This document shows positions 38,873 through 49,799 of a stretch of 64,000 nucleotides of DNA, in pieces. The position numbers and the translations under genes were made by a program. The notes beneath the pieces were generated by a model. It had not been told where the DNA came from and searched no databases. It saw only the letters and a list, made by a program, of their open reading frames with translations. Every line of letters starts with the position of its first letter. Positions within the stretch are counted from its first letter, which is position 1. This DNA is from Branchipolynoe longqiensis (Eukaryota > Annelida > Polychaeta > Phyllodocida > Polynoidae). The stretch lies in contig CM059200.1 of the NCBI GenBank assembly GCA_030323885.1, forward strand, positions 645,436 to 709,435, in the 5' to 3' direction.

Positions 38873-40700
38873 TCACCAGGTTTGAGTGTTCCACTCTGGC
38901 ACTATGAGCACTGCATGTGCTTTGTCCAGCCTGAGCTTCCTGGCTACCCTGCTGATTAGACTGAATGGGGGAAAGATATAATAAAATTTATTATTCCAGA
39001 TTATAGAGAAAGCATCAATTTTCCAGGCATCTGGCTCTGGATGCCAAGATACATATTTATAAGTTTTCTTGTTTCTTCTAGAAGCAATAAGGTCAACTTC
39101 TGGGGTCCCCCATTTTTGGCAAATAGTGTCCAAAATATTATCATTCAATGACCATTCTAAATGATCATGGAAATGGCGACTTTTAGCATCCGCTAATGTA
39201 TTCTGGGTACCTGGGATATGTGCTACCATAAGCCAAACTTGTTGTTTTTCTGCCCAATTCCAAATTTGTTTTGCCAATTTATTACATTTCTTGGACTTTG
39301 TGCCTCCCATGTTGCGAATATAGGCCATAGCCGTAGTGTTATCAGTCAGGACCTGTACATTGAACTTAGGTACCTTCACTAAACATTTTAAACCTAAATA
39401 GATGGCTCGTAACTCTAAAACATTAATATGATCCTCTATTTTGTCAGCTAGCCATTGGCCACCTGTAGCGAGATGATCCCTATGGGTGCCCCAACCTTCT
39501 AAAGAGGCATCAGTTGTTACTACTGTATTCGGTTCACCCATCCGAATGGGATTGTGTGATTGAAGTATGTGGTTTAGCCACCTTTGAATCTCATCGTGAA
39601 CTTCTTGGGAAATGGTCATAAGACCTTCAAAATTACCTTTGTTTTTGGCTAAAGCATAATTTTTGTCTATCTCAAGGGGCTTAATATGTGCTTTACCATA
39701 TAAGATGGCTGGTGCGTAAGCTACCATTAGTCCAATAAGGACTGCAACCTGTCTTATTTTTGGTCTTTTTAATTTTAGTAAACTCAAAGCGGTAGTTTTG
39801 AATTTATCTATCTTATCATTTGTTAACGAGATCATCATTTGTTCAATATCAATGAAGAAACCTAAGCATTTTAAACGTTTTGTAGGTACTAGTACGGATT
39901 TTGTATCGTGTATGTAAAATCTTAACCGAATCAATGCTTGGCATAAATCGTGTATTGCCAACTGGCAATAGTGTTGCGTTTGAGCCATAATAAAGGAATC
40001 ATCAATGTAGGGGAACATTACATGTCCTTTCTTAGCCATTTTGGAAAAAACGGGCTTAAGTAATTTTGTAAATAATCGTGGTGCGCAGGCTAAGCCATTT
40101 GGTAAGCAAGTAAACTGATATAGTTGTCCTTGCCAGTTAAACCTGCGAAATTTTCTGTGGGCTTCATAAATTGGAATAGTGTAGTAAGCATCTTTTAAAT
40201 CGACACTAGCGAGCCAAGAGTTAGGTGTGACTAGGTCTCGAGCTGTGTCTAATGAAAACATTTTGAAATGTTTATACTCTATCAACGTGTTAAGTGTGGT
40301 TAAGTCTAGAATCATCCTCAACTCCCCATTAGGTTTGGGCCTTGAAAATATATTAGAAATATATTCCCTATCAGTATGTTGGGCTGGTTCAATGATACCT
40401 TTAGTACAGAATTTAACAACTTCGTCATTTAATGCTAGCTGTTCGTCTAAAGCTAGACGATATGGAAAAGGTACATTGATTTGAACTGGGTTTTCAATGA
40501 AAGCAATAGTGACACCTTGTACAATATTCAGAATTGTTTGATTTTGGGTAATTTCTTGCCAAGCATTTAGATGGTTGGCAATGTTGCCAGCGTGAAATGC
40601 CCTTACACTAGTTTGCGTAGCACGCTCTATTTGTTCGCTGGCCTGGGGAACTGCTTCTGGGGAGGTGTTTCCCTCCTGAAGGGGCGGTTGCTGTCGTTCC
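38873..40700 (-). pseudogene. DIRS reverse transcriptase-RNase H
   Basis: Continuous minus-strand frame from within the gag 3' end. Before the RT core: AGNIANHLNAW and ILNIVQGVTIAF. RT: SRPKPNGELRMILDLTTLN, SVDLKDAYYTIPI, LPNGLACAPRLFTKLLKP, catalytic YIDDS. RNase H: VVTTDASLEGWGTH, DNTTAMAYIRNMGGTKS, LADAKSR. It stops after VPEWNTQTW. No ATG begins the frame near the overlap, consistent with expression by -1 shifting from gag. Confidence 0.82.
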
Positions 40701-41940
40701 AGCCGTATTGGTTGCGCTGGCCCCTTCCCCGCACCTGGTAGCCGTAGTTCCCGTTCCCGAACCGGCTGCCGTGGTGACCGGTCCGCCGGTTTCGAAAATC
40801 TGACCTGACCTTCTTGAATTTGGTTACATTGTCAGTTTTCTTGCCGTCTAGGTGTTTGGACTGCTTAGCTGCGGTTTCTACCTGTTTGAATAGGTACTGT
40901 AGCTGGCCACCAAACATTTTGGTGCTATCCAGCGGCTTCCCCTTAATGGGCTTTGGGGCGAGGAATAGAGTATATTCCTTGCCGTCATTGTCTACCACCT
41001 TCTTTGAACGAGCGACCTCTTTGCCAGCGTCGGTCGTGACGGATTTGAAAATGTTCTCAAATTGTCGGTAGGAAAGGAAGTTGCTGGTCGCTGTAAGAGC
41101 CGCAATTCCCGAGTTCATGTCAGCGCACAAAGTGGTGAATTTGTTGTCCGTCATCATTCTGTTGGCTGTGGGTATGACTGCGGACAAAGCCACCAGAACC
41201 CCTTTATGGACCATGTGCAAGCACGCCTCAAACTTCTTGCAGTCGTCACTCATTGTGACGTCCGCGTCCATTTCCTTGAAGGTGGCCTCTGGGATCCCTT
41301 TAATCCCTGTGTATTGCTCCGCGAGTTTGGTGATAATCTCAGCGGGCTTGAAGGTGTGGAAATGTCCCCTTAAGTTTTTGCGCATGAGGGTGCAGGTGTT
41401 CATTTTCTTGCGCTTTTCCACTCTGATCTTTTTCATGACCTTCCCAGTGATTTGAACGTACTTGCCAGTACGTTCTGTTTCCGATTCTGAGTCGGTGGTT
41501 GTCGAATCAGCCAACGAATCCGAAGAAGACGATTTACTTTTCTTCTTCTTGGATTTAGACTTTTTCTTAATCCTTTTGATTTTTCGGACTTTGGTGGGTG
41601 CCTTGAAGTACTCGTCTCCTTCGGACGAGTCCTTCTTGGAGCGCTTCCACTTCTTTGGGCGGAAGTCCACTTCAGAGTCGGTCGTCTTTTGTGGATCCGA
41701 CATATCCTCCCACTCTCATTGATCAGAAGCGGAGGGGATGGACTTAATCGAGGCCTTGCCACCCAGGCTGGGGAGCAACTGTTGCAGTTGATGACGGATG
41801 AGCTGTACCACCCGGTCATCTGCATTGGATGGCCCTGCATCCGGCGAGCGGTCACGTGACGGAGCAGAATCCAGTGCAGGGGTTGCATCCCCATCGCTCA
41901 ATGTGTGTGGTACACCTTTGGCGCCTCGCTTCGCGGCCAT
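40627..41940 (-). pseudogene. DIRS gag-like ORF with in-frame TGA
   Basis: Starts MAAKRGAKGVPHTLSDGD at 41940 and is open to a TGA at 41718-41716, then the same frame continues (MSDPQKTTDSEVDF...) to a TAG at 40627. Lys/Ser-rich segment KKKSKSKKKKSKSSSSD, a globular middle (TLCADMNSGIAALTATSNF), and a Gly/Arg-rich tail (GSRFGNGNYGYQVRGRGQ). The pol frame overlaps its end in the -1 frame. The TGA may be a mutation or a readthrough point. Confidence 0.7.
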
Positions 41941-42589
41941 CTCGAGTCGTCTGTAATAACCAAAATATCAGTATTAGTTTGTACTCAAGGAGCATCTGAA
42001 CACGGGGAACAGTGCTTTAATGTGCTTCTAGCACTATAGGGTATTAAATCTGTATTTATACCGGATTAATCCAGGCGTGATAAGCTAATTTGCATGTTGA
42101 AAGTGTGACGGCTGGACAAACCAGACCGAAACCAATCGAGGGGTAGGGACCAGTGTAGGTCTCTCCCACACTCTCTGTGTCACACACTTCTCCCTCCTGT
42201 GGCTACTACACCGACAAGTTGGAGAAAATGCTATGGCCCTCGGAGGTACGCCTTAACCTTGGGAAATCTATTAATATTCCCAGATCTACCTAAGCGATGA
42301 ATTGGCTCCAACCAAACATCTCTCCATTCGGCAACGGGCGGCAAAAAGAAAATGGAGGTGCGTCCAAAAAATATACCGCACCGGATAACGAACACAAATT
42401 CATAAATAATGGAGTTAATATAAGAATTGCCAACTTAAAAAGTTGGTCAAAGTATGCTATGTGTGTTCATAATCATCCATGTAAGTTGTTGTTCCTGTAC
42501 TTACTCTGGAAACATGGTATTATGTGGTAAAAAACTGCTGAGCTGCTCGTAACGTCCTCCCGTTATGAGCGGAATATGCTAATTGCTGA

Positions 42590-42654
42590 ACCCGGATGTT
42601 GTTCCCTTCTCCCTCGACCACGAGTAGCCAGAGGCTTCGTACCGAGGTAAAACT
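42590..42654. repeat. DIRS right terminal inverted repeat
   Basis: CACGAGTAGCCAGAGGCTTC and GTACCGAGGTAAAA; matches the second part of the internal complementary region and, more weakly, the left terminus. Confidence 0.72.
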
Positions 42655-42662
42655 GTAATATG

Positions 42663-42930
42663 CCATGATTGAAGCCACGTATTCAACGATGGGAAGTATC
42701 ATTGGCGGAATTCTCAGCACCTATTGTCTATATGAGAGGAGTAGATAATGTATGGGCTGATATGTTGTCTAGGTTGAGACCTAATACAGAGGCTAAAGAA
42801 CCAATGGAAATGTTTGCATTTGATTCATTGTTAGCAGAACAAGCAATTCCTTTTGAGCACTGTCATATAATGAAGTAATTAATGAACAGAAAAAGATGCC
42901 AGAATATACATTGTGTGTTGGCTCAAGGTG
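42663..42930 (+). pseudogene. Gypsy RNase H C-terminal fragment
   Basis: Reads RIQRWEVSLAEFSAPIVYMR and then GVDNVWADMLSRL, the G-x-x-N-x-x-AD-x-LSR end of Ty3/Gypsy RNase H. It directly follows the right end of the DIRS-like element in the same orientation as LTR 2; most of the Gypsy coding region is absent from the window. Confidence 0.7.
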
Positions 42931-43017
42931 ACAACTCTGTCCACTTCTGGCCTAATCTCCAGCTAACTGGGGCAGCCGGTGACTAATGGCTGCTACTGTC
43001 TCCTGAACTCTCCGCAG

Positions 43018-43144
43018 TTCATCCTTTTGAAAAGGAACAAGGTCCGCATCAAGGATAAGGTCACCAACTTCACTAACTTTATTCTGTGTGAACAGAAACT
43101 TGAGAAAGTGGATCTGTCTGATATTTTTGCAGAAATGATTACCC
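43018..43144 (+). CDS. Orphan exon candidate, unknown gene
   Basis: 127 bp bounded by a good acceptor (CTCTCCGCAG ending at 43017) and a consensus donor (GTGAGTAA from 43145). Only one of three frames is open; it reads FILLKRNKVRIKDKV and then KLEKVDLSDIFAEMIT, a balanced globular composition unlike the surrounding repeats. I do not recognise the family. It sits just right of the Gypsy RNase H remnant and could be a real exon of a plus-strand gene whose other exons I did not find, or a captured host exon carried by a transposon. Confidence 0.4.
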
Positions 43145-43315
43145 GTGAGTAAATGACAAAATAAGTTTGTTTCTTTCTGTACATAATCAATTTATATGTT
43201 AATTAGCACCTCGTCGTTGTACACCTCTACTAGTCTATTACACAAATCTGACATTGTCACAGTCTGTACAATTTGTTAAGACGGTTCTGAAGAACCCAAA
43301 TACACACATATATAT

Positions 43316-43592
43316 GGGTCAGGATCACGAAAAGAGGCCAATTGGTGGAAGTTTTCGGTGCCGAGCATGGATGTCGGCGTCGATCGGTATAATTATAGTT
43401 TAGCATTGACAGAGATGTTGGAAAGTCCTTGAATTTATACTGAATGTATAGGTCGAGAAAATACAACAACCTTATTTGTTTCTAGGATAATTTAATATGA
43501 AACAAAGAAATGCACTACACTTTTAAGAAGTGCGACGCCGACATCTTCACTTGACCACCGATTGGCCCATTTTCGTGAGGCTGACTCATATA
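43316..43592. mobile_element. Short inverted-repeat element (MITE-like)
   Basis: ATCACGAAAAGAGGCCAATT at the left is matched by the complement of CGATTGGCCCATTTTCGTGA at the right; internal GATGTCGGCGTCG and CGACGCCGACATC also pair. About 275 bp, flanked by TA-rich sequence. Confidence 0.55.
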
Positions 43593-43629
43593 TATATATA
43601 TTTATATATATATATATATATATATAGAG

Positions 43630-43830
43630 TATAATCTATTATGCGTATATAAAAGGGGCGGAGCTCTTGTCATGATTATCGATATTATTATTACGATTAT
43701 CCTCTACTGATTATTGTCCAATCGCTGACTTGCCCGTATTTGCCCCGGTCCTTGCCTACGCCAGCGCCTCCACCGGGCGTTTCCGGCATTGCGCGTCCCG
43801 GGCAGTCAGTCTGTCTCCTGCTTTAAAAAA
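43630..43830 (+). promoter_or_regulatory. TATA-box-like core promoter in a repeat
   Basis: GCGTATATAAAAGGGGCGGAGC at 43643 is a good TATA context. A loosely similar layout (AT microsatellite, ATTATGCGAGTATAAAGG, then a GC-rich downstream part) occurs at 45520-45720, so both may be ends of one repeat family. No transcript evidence. Confidence 0.3.
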
Positions 43831-44221
43831 TTAGGCATGTGCGAACAAGTTTTGTGCTTACAATTTAAAATAATAAATTCCTGGCTTTGCGCCTGGTAAG
43901 AGAAGTAATGTACCATTGCTTCTGCTCAGCTGATTTCTGATCAAGCCTGTGCTTTCCATCCCGTTGTATTAAAACAGATGAATACATTGACCCTGATGAA
44001 TCAGAAGCGAGCCGTGCGTTTAACAGGGAAATGAACGCCCTATGCTTCACTAAAATCTGCCTCCTAGTCGACTAACTAGGGTTACTGGAGGCCGGTATGT
44101 ACAAAGATTTTTTTTCCAACAGAAAGAAGGTGTGGCATTTGACTCCTATAAGGCTTCCCCAAATCCACCAGATATTTCTGACCTTTGTTGCCAATTTAAA
44201 AGGAGAACCTTTTTTTTTTTT

Positions 44222-44268
44222 ATGTCCCACATACATTTTTAATACTTTGACGCAACAGAACCATGCCA
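44222..44268 (+). repeat. Shared segment with 46010-46052
   Basis: CCCACATACATTTTTAATAC then TTTGACGCAACAGAACCATG occurs at both places, at 46010 immediately before the CA-rich array. Probably pieces of one transposon. Confidence 0.5.
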
Positions 44269-44409
44269 ATACCTTAATTCAACTTTGTATTTATACCTGA
44301 TTTGGATGAGTGAGACGGGTAGATGTTATGTTAACTACAGCGCACCAGTATTCGCACTTGACTACACTTGTTAAGTGCATCATCATCTTCATTGCTATCA
44401 TTTATGGCA

Positions 44410-45027
44410 CAGGCTATTCGCATGGTGGCCACATGGCTAACTGATGATTGATATGATACAGTATTCGTACAGCGGCTGCATGTCTAACTGATGATAGACT
44501 ATTTGTACAACGGCTACATGTCTAACTGATGATAGACTATTTGTACAGCTGCCACATGGGTAACTGATGATAGACTATTTGTACATCGGCCACATGTCTA
44601 ACTGATGGTAGACTATTCGTACAGCTGCCACATGTCTAACTGATGATAGACTATTCGTACAGCGGCCACATGTCTAACTGATGATTGGCTATTCGCACAG
44701 TGGCCATGTGGCTAACTGACAATTGGCTATTCGTACAGCGGCCATGTGGCTAACTGATGATAGACTATTCATACAGCAGCCATTTGGCTAACTGATGATA
44801 GACTATTCACACAGTGGCCATGTGGCTAACTGATGATTGGCTATTCACACAGTGGCCATGTGGATAACTGACGATTGGCTATTCACACAGCGGCCATGTG
44901 GCTAACTGACGATTGGCTATTCACACAGCAGCCATGTGGATAACTGACGATTGGCTATTCATACAGCGGCCATGTGGCTAACTGACAATTGGCTATTCAC
45001 ACAGCGGCCATGTGGCTAACTGACGAT
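44410..45027. repeat. 38-bp minisatellite
   Basis: About 16 units around CTATTCGTACAGCGGCCACA and TGTCTAACTGATGAT; unit starts such as 44651 and 44689 are 38 bp apart. It abuts a 22-bp array. Confidence 0.88.
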
Positions 45028-45030
45028 TCA

Positions 45031-45254
45031 CTCTCGGTGCAGGGTATGACCCCTCTCGGTGCAGGGTATGACCCCTCTTGGTGCAGGGTATGACCCCACC
45101 CGGTGCAGGGTATGACCCCTCTCGGTGCAGGGTATGACCCCTCTCGGTGCAGGGTATGACCCCTCTCGGTGCAGTGTATGACCCCTCTCGGTGCAGGGTA
45201 TGACCCCTCTCGCTGCAGGGTATGACCCCTCTCGGTGCAGGGTATGACCCCCTA
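45031..45254. repeat. 22-bp minisatellite
   Basis: Ten units of CTCGGTGCAGGGTATGACCC plus CT, with few mismatches. Open frames (GSYPAPRGVIPCT type) are artefacts. Confidence 0.9.
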
Positions 45255-46054
45255 GGCATCCGGACGACACATTATTTGAGGCGTTCTGCTCACCGGGCCT
45301 TCCTGCACAGTCAACATTTAATGTTTTAGACCTTCTTCTGATTTCATATTTATATCAGTCAGAGTAGTCTTTCTGCAGACAGAATCGCGTGGGAACCAAT
45401 ATTAATTCCTAAAAAGAGCTCAATTGTTCGGGCATTGAACACATGATCGTCACACAGCAAGCAAGTGCCATCCTGACCTGACGCCTTTCAATGTTCTAAA
45501 CCCGCTTGCGACTTTATATATATATATGTGATGTATAACGCATTATGCGAGTATAAAGGCACAGAAGGGAATTAACCCCTCTTAATTATTATTATGTGCT
45601 AATTATTGTTAATATTACACTACATACTGTACTGCCCCTCCATCTCGCGACTGGTGGCGCCACCCCCGGCTGTGCCCGGTACCTGCCTACCCTGAATACA
45701 TCACTCGCGTCGGGGATTTTTTTCCTTTTTATTGTTAGGCTGATATTCCTAGCCAGAGAATATATAACTCATACCACTACTTGTCTTGTTCTTGTTCCTT
45801 TGTACTGTAGCCGACCTTTATATATATATATATATATTGTTTGTGACGCTAACCATTATGTGATCAAATTGGGTAACAACATGTGTGAATTGTGTGAATT
45901 GTGTAACTCCTTCAAGTGACTTGGCAAGGGATGAAACCCATGCCCTTCTGAACCGAAGACAAGTAAGCCTGCTCTGCTCATTGGGTCCTTCCGGTAATTT
46001 TGTTATCAGTCCCACATACATTTTTAATACTTTGACGCAACAGAACCATGCCAG

Positions 46055-46950
46055 ACACCCCCAGACAGACAGACACAGACATACACACAGACAGACATGC
46101 AGAGACATACACACATAGACATACACACACAGACACACACATACGTATTCATACAGACACACACTAACATACACACATGCCATACACACATACATTACCA
46201 CCCATATATATACACACAGACAGAACAACACAGATAGACACACACAGACAGACATGCATAGACAGCACACACAGACACCACAAACACACATACATGCACA
46301 CGACCCGACATACACAGAGACACATACACCCGACATGACTTTGCAGAGATAGACACACACACAGACACATAGACAGCCGCACACAGACAGAGGCAGACAC
46401 ACACATACATGCACACACATACATACACACAGACACACACACATACAGACATACACACCCATACACACACAGACACACACATACATACACAGACACACAT
46501 ACACCCGACCTGACTTTGCAGAGAGAGACACACACACAGACACACACAGACAGAGGCAGCCACACACATACATACCCACAGATATACACACAGACCCACA
46601 TACACACACAGACATTACCACACATACATATACACACACATATACACACATAGATAGACACACACAGACAGACATGCATAGACAGCACACACAGACATGC
46701 ACACACCTGACATACACAGACACACATACACCCGACCTGACTTTGCAGAGAGAGACACACACAGACAGAGACACATAGACAGATGCACACAGATAGAGGC
46801 AGACACACACACATACATACACACACATACATACATACATACCCACACATACAGAGAAACACACAGATAGACACACACGGAAATACACACACACAGATAC
46901 ATACAGACATACATAGACAGACACAAGCAGACAACAGACACACATTATAT
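46055..46950. repeat. CA-rich array, copy 2
   Basis: Same unit and marker block as 15095-16072, and the same right flank (ACAACAGACACACATTATAT then CCTACCTACAGTCCTGTAAG). The left flank differs. Confidence 0.85.
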
Positions 46951-47084
46951 TTAGTTAAAAACCCTAGTGCCAGAAGGCGTAACCCAACCAGGAATACCTA
47001 CCTACAGTCCTGTAAGGTTCCAGGTCATCTCACATCACGTGGTCACCGCGAGATGACCATCTGGGTCATAGCCACAGGACTTTT

Positions 47085-47258
47085 GACAAGCTTGTCGACA
47101 TTATTTTTGGTTCTTTCAGCTCATATTACTTCAAAACTAATCATCTTTAATCAAAATCACTCCGGACTAATGATTAGTAGCTTGTAACGATCAATTTGAT
47201 ATATTTATCTAAAAGATAAGACAAAAATTCAAGTGCCATCGGACCATGCAACTTTAAC
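47085..47258. mobile_element. Right end of a large TTAA element
   Basis: ACTTTTGACAAGCTTGTCG to CATCGGACCATGCAACTTTAA; with 46960-47085 it duplicates 16140-16398. Confidence 0.6.
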
Positions 47259-47469
47259 TTGTAATGTTCTATATCCCCTTGACTTCATATAGATATTCGC
47301 AAGAAAAATAATTGAGTGCATAACATTGGGTATAATAAGCAAGTGTTCATTCTGTAAGTTCACTGAGTAATTTGTCCAGGGACAACCCACAAAAAAGAAA
47401 AATAGTAATGTGCTCATTTGGCCATTATTGGCAGTCGACAGCTAATGATTTTATATAAATATGGACGAG

Positions 47470-47575
47470 CATAGTCAGGTATTTAACATTCAGCGAATTC
47501 ACAACTGTGCTGCTTGCAGAGTAACAAAATAGTCCACATTATTATTGTCACACCAGCTCTTCAGAATTTACATTG
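47470..47575 (+). mobile_element. Short LINE 3' remnant
   Basis: Reads IQRIHNCAACRVTK in one frame, resembling the QRVQNSAARLVT signature seen at 1740-2120. Too short for family assignment. Confidence 0.35.
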
Positions 47576-48149
47576 TTGGAGCATTGAGTCAGTATTCCCT
47601 TCTATGTGGCAACAACATGTTTAATAAGTGCACCAGTATCTAAGTTAGATATGTAGTCAAATCTATATAATTATTTTGGTTTGATGCTTCACCGGACTAC
47701 GCAGCTTTAGACTGACATATGCTTTAGGTTATCATCTTGTGGCTTCTCTTACTTGTTTTATGTTATTATGCAACATTCAATATGATTAATAACTTCAAGT
47801 TATTATTAAGTAATAGTGTATTTGATTCTTTAGTTTATACCTACAATAATTGTATTTATTTATACAACTATTTTCCCCTCTTAAATTTTGTATTAATATA
47901 TTCTAATCTCAAATGTAATGTAACTATCTTAAAAAATACTAATTTCAAATCACACGTAACTACTATCACAATTTAAATACGACCATATTTTCTAATTTTA
48001 CATGTATTTTCAAATATTAAATTTATTCTAATCTGAAATATTAGTATAAGTATCTTCAAACTTTAAATTTTATCAGAACTACTTGAAATATTTTGTTGTT
48101 TTTTGTTGTTGTTGGGTACATTAGTTGTTTAAGCAGGGGAAATTTCAGT

Positions 48150-48332
48150 TGCAGACTGAGGTCTTCCTCATTCCACTGCTCCTTGCCCTATCCTAGTAAT
48201 GCCGAGCGTCTGGCTAGGAAGTGACAAGTATAAATCTTTAAGTCATTGGTTTGACTCGACCAGGATTCGAACCCACGAGCTACCAACACGGGAGATGGAC
48301 GCTCTAACTCATTCAGCGATCCCGTCTGGTGT
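48150..48332 (-). mobile_element. SINE family 1, inverted copy
   Basis: Minus-strand head with B box GGTTCGAATCC (seen as CCAGGATTCGAACCC on plus) and body start (CTGCTCCTTGCCCTATCCTA on plus). Ends near TCAGCGATCCCGTCTGG, the complement of the head start. Confidence 0.6.
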
Positions 48333-49045
48333 CACACCTGAAATATTACTATAACCTATTTTCAAATCTAAAAAGGATGCGATATAAAAAGAAAGAAAAA
48401 AGAACACAACACAGACGGGATGTAATACACTAGGACCTGGTAGTAACTTTATTTCTAGGTCCAAATCTACATTGTTCATGAAACAGTTGATCAGCGGTGT
48501 ACAGTTGGACTGAAGGTGACAGTGGCTCCCCCTGGTGGGCCGACAGTCGGTGACTGGTGTGCTGGTCACGTGCAAGGTGTGTACAAAATGGCGTCGGTGT
48601 CTCCTCATGCTACCAGTGAGGTCTCACATCACAAGTGCTACCAATACAAATAAAACAAAGTAAATACAACTACACGAAGATCTGGTACACAGATAAGGCT
48701 CGACACACGAGTGATAACGTCACACACAGATCTGTTGAATAGTAACAATCTGCAAGTCATGGTTATATTTATTATATGTATTACTCAGTGTGGTTATTAC
48801 AAGTGGTGCTGTTTTCGCTGCCCTTCACGGCACATATTTTATAAACCCATTTGCTTCTATTAGCATTTATTGCAGGTGAAACCGGAAACTCATAGGGACC
48901 GGTTAGATGTACTTCCGGTTGCTACTTGGGTTCAATGCGCATGCATATCATGCACCTGGTGGCAGGCACGGACATTACTTGCGAGGCACGCTATAGGATA
49001 GATCAACTACTTCATTTAAGGCAAATAGTTAAGAAAATCAGCACA

Positions 49046-49798
49046 AATCAATGGGGAGCCTTCAGTTTGCATGACTCTCTCATCAGATGGCGCCCCATGC
49101 CGGTCTATATAATGCTTTGGTTGGATAGAAGCAGTTCCTTCTACTATCAAATGTGAGTAAATAAGAGGGGGTGGAGTGGGGGGTGTAGTGGGGTTTGAGG
49201 GGTGTAGGTGTGTATGGTGCGGGCATATGTTTGTGTATGGGTGTGTGGTGAGTGTGTATGGTGTGGTGGGCGTGGTTGGGGTGTAGGTGTGTATGGTGGG
49301 TGAGTGGTGGGGGCGTATGTTTGTGTGTTGGAGGTCTAGGGGTGTGTGGTGAGTGGGTATGGTGGGGTGTATGGGTGGTGGGGGTGTGCATGGATTTAGG
49401 GTGTGTGGTGGGGGCGTAGGGGTGTGTGGTGAGTGGGTATGGTGGGGTGCATGGGTGAGGTGGGGGCTTAGGGATGTGGTGGGGGTGTAGGTGTGTGTTG
49501 TGGGGGTTGACGGTGTGTGTGGTGGGAGTGTATGGAGATTTAAGGGTGTGTGCTGAGTGGATATGGTGGTGTGGATGTGGTGGAGTGTATGGGTGTGGTG
49601 GGGGTGTAGGTGTGTGTGGTGTGGGTGTAGGTGGTTTGGTCCCCCACACACCCTCACCACACCCCTCAACCCCACATACACCCTAACACACACATACCGA
49701 CAACCTTCTATACCCATGATGGCCAACTTGGACTGGGAACGGGTGCTGCCACCGAGTGTATAGCGAGAGAAATGGCTCATGAAAGCTCCCCATTGATT
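49046..49798 (+). mobile_element. Inverted-repeat element carrying a G-rich minisatellite, copy B
   Basis: Termini AATCAATGGGGAGC at 49046 and GCTCCCCATTGATT ending 49798, inverted. Contains the minisatellite 49160-49690. It is inverted relative to copy A and shows the empty site for the fold-back element. Confidence 0.65.
49160..49690. repeat. G-rich minisatellite, copy B
   Basis: GTGGTGGGGGTGTAGGTGTG variants, with a short C-rich part at 49640-49690. Same kind of unit as 28800-29500. Confidence 0.85.
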
Positions 49799-49799
49799 C

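Larger units (their letters stand above)
37333..42654 (-). mobile_element. DIRS-like tyrosine-recombinase retrotransposon
   Basis: 5.3 kb, minus strand. Order: inverted terminal repeat at 42654, gag (41940-40627), reverse transcriptase and RNase H (about 40700-38873), tyrosine recombinase (about 38760-37830), internal complementary region (37568-37690), inverted terminal repeat at 37333. Not LTR-type: termini are inverted and the internal region is complementary to both ends, as in DIRS1. Several frame breaks show it is no longer intact: an in-frame TGA in gag, a stop between RNase H and recombinase and a frameshift in the recombinase. Confidence 0.85.
47260..49040. other. Non-coding stretch between repeats
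   Basis: Apart from the LINE remnant at 47470 and the SINE at 48150 I see only AT-rich sequence with no gene. Confidence 0.5.

Noticed and set aside
36833..42930. A single intact Gypsy element around the DIRS-like element
   Set aside because: LTR, primer site and an RNase H end are in the same orientation, but gag, protease and reverse transcriptase are not present and the left flank of the DIRS-like element does not read as RNase H, so continuity cannot be claimed.
45916..45962. Possible exon DLARDETHALLNRRQ with AG and GTAAGC borders
   Set aside because: Only 15 residues, weak acceptor, no phase partner and located in a repeat junction.
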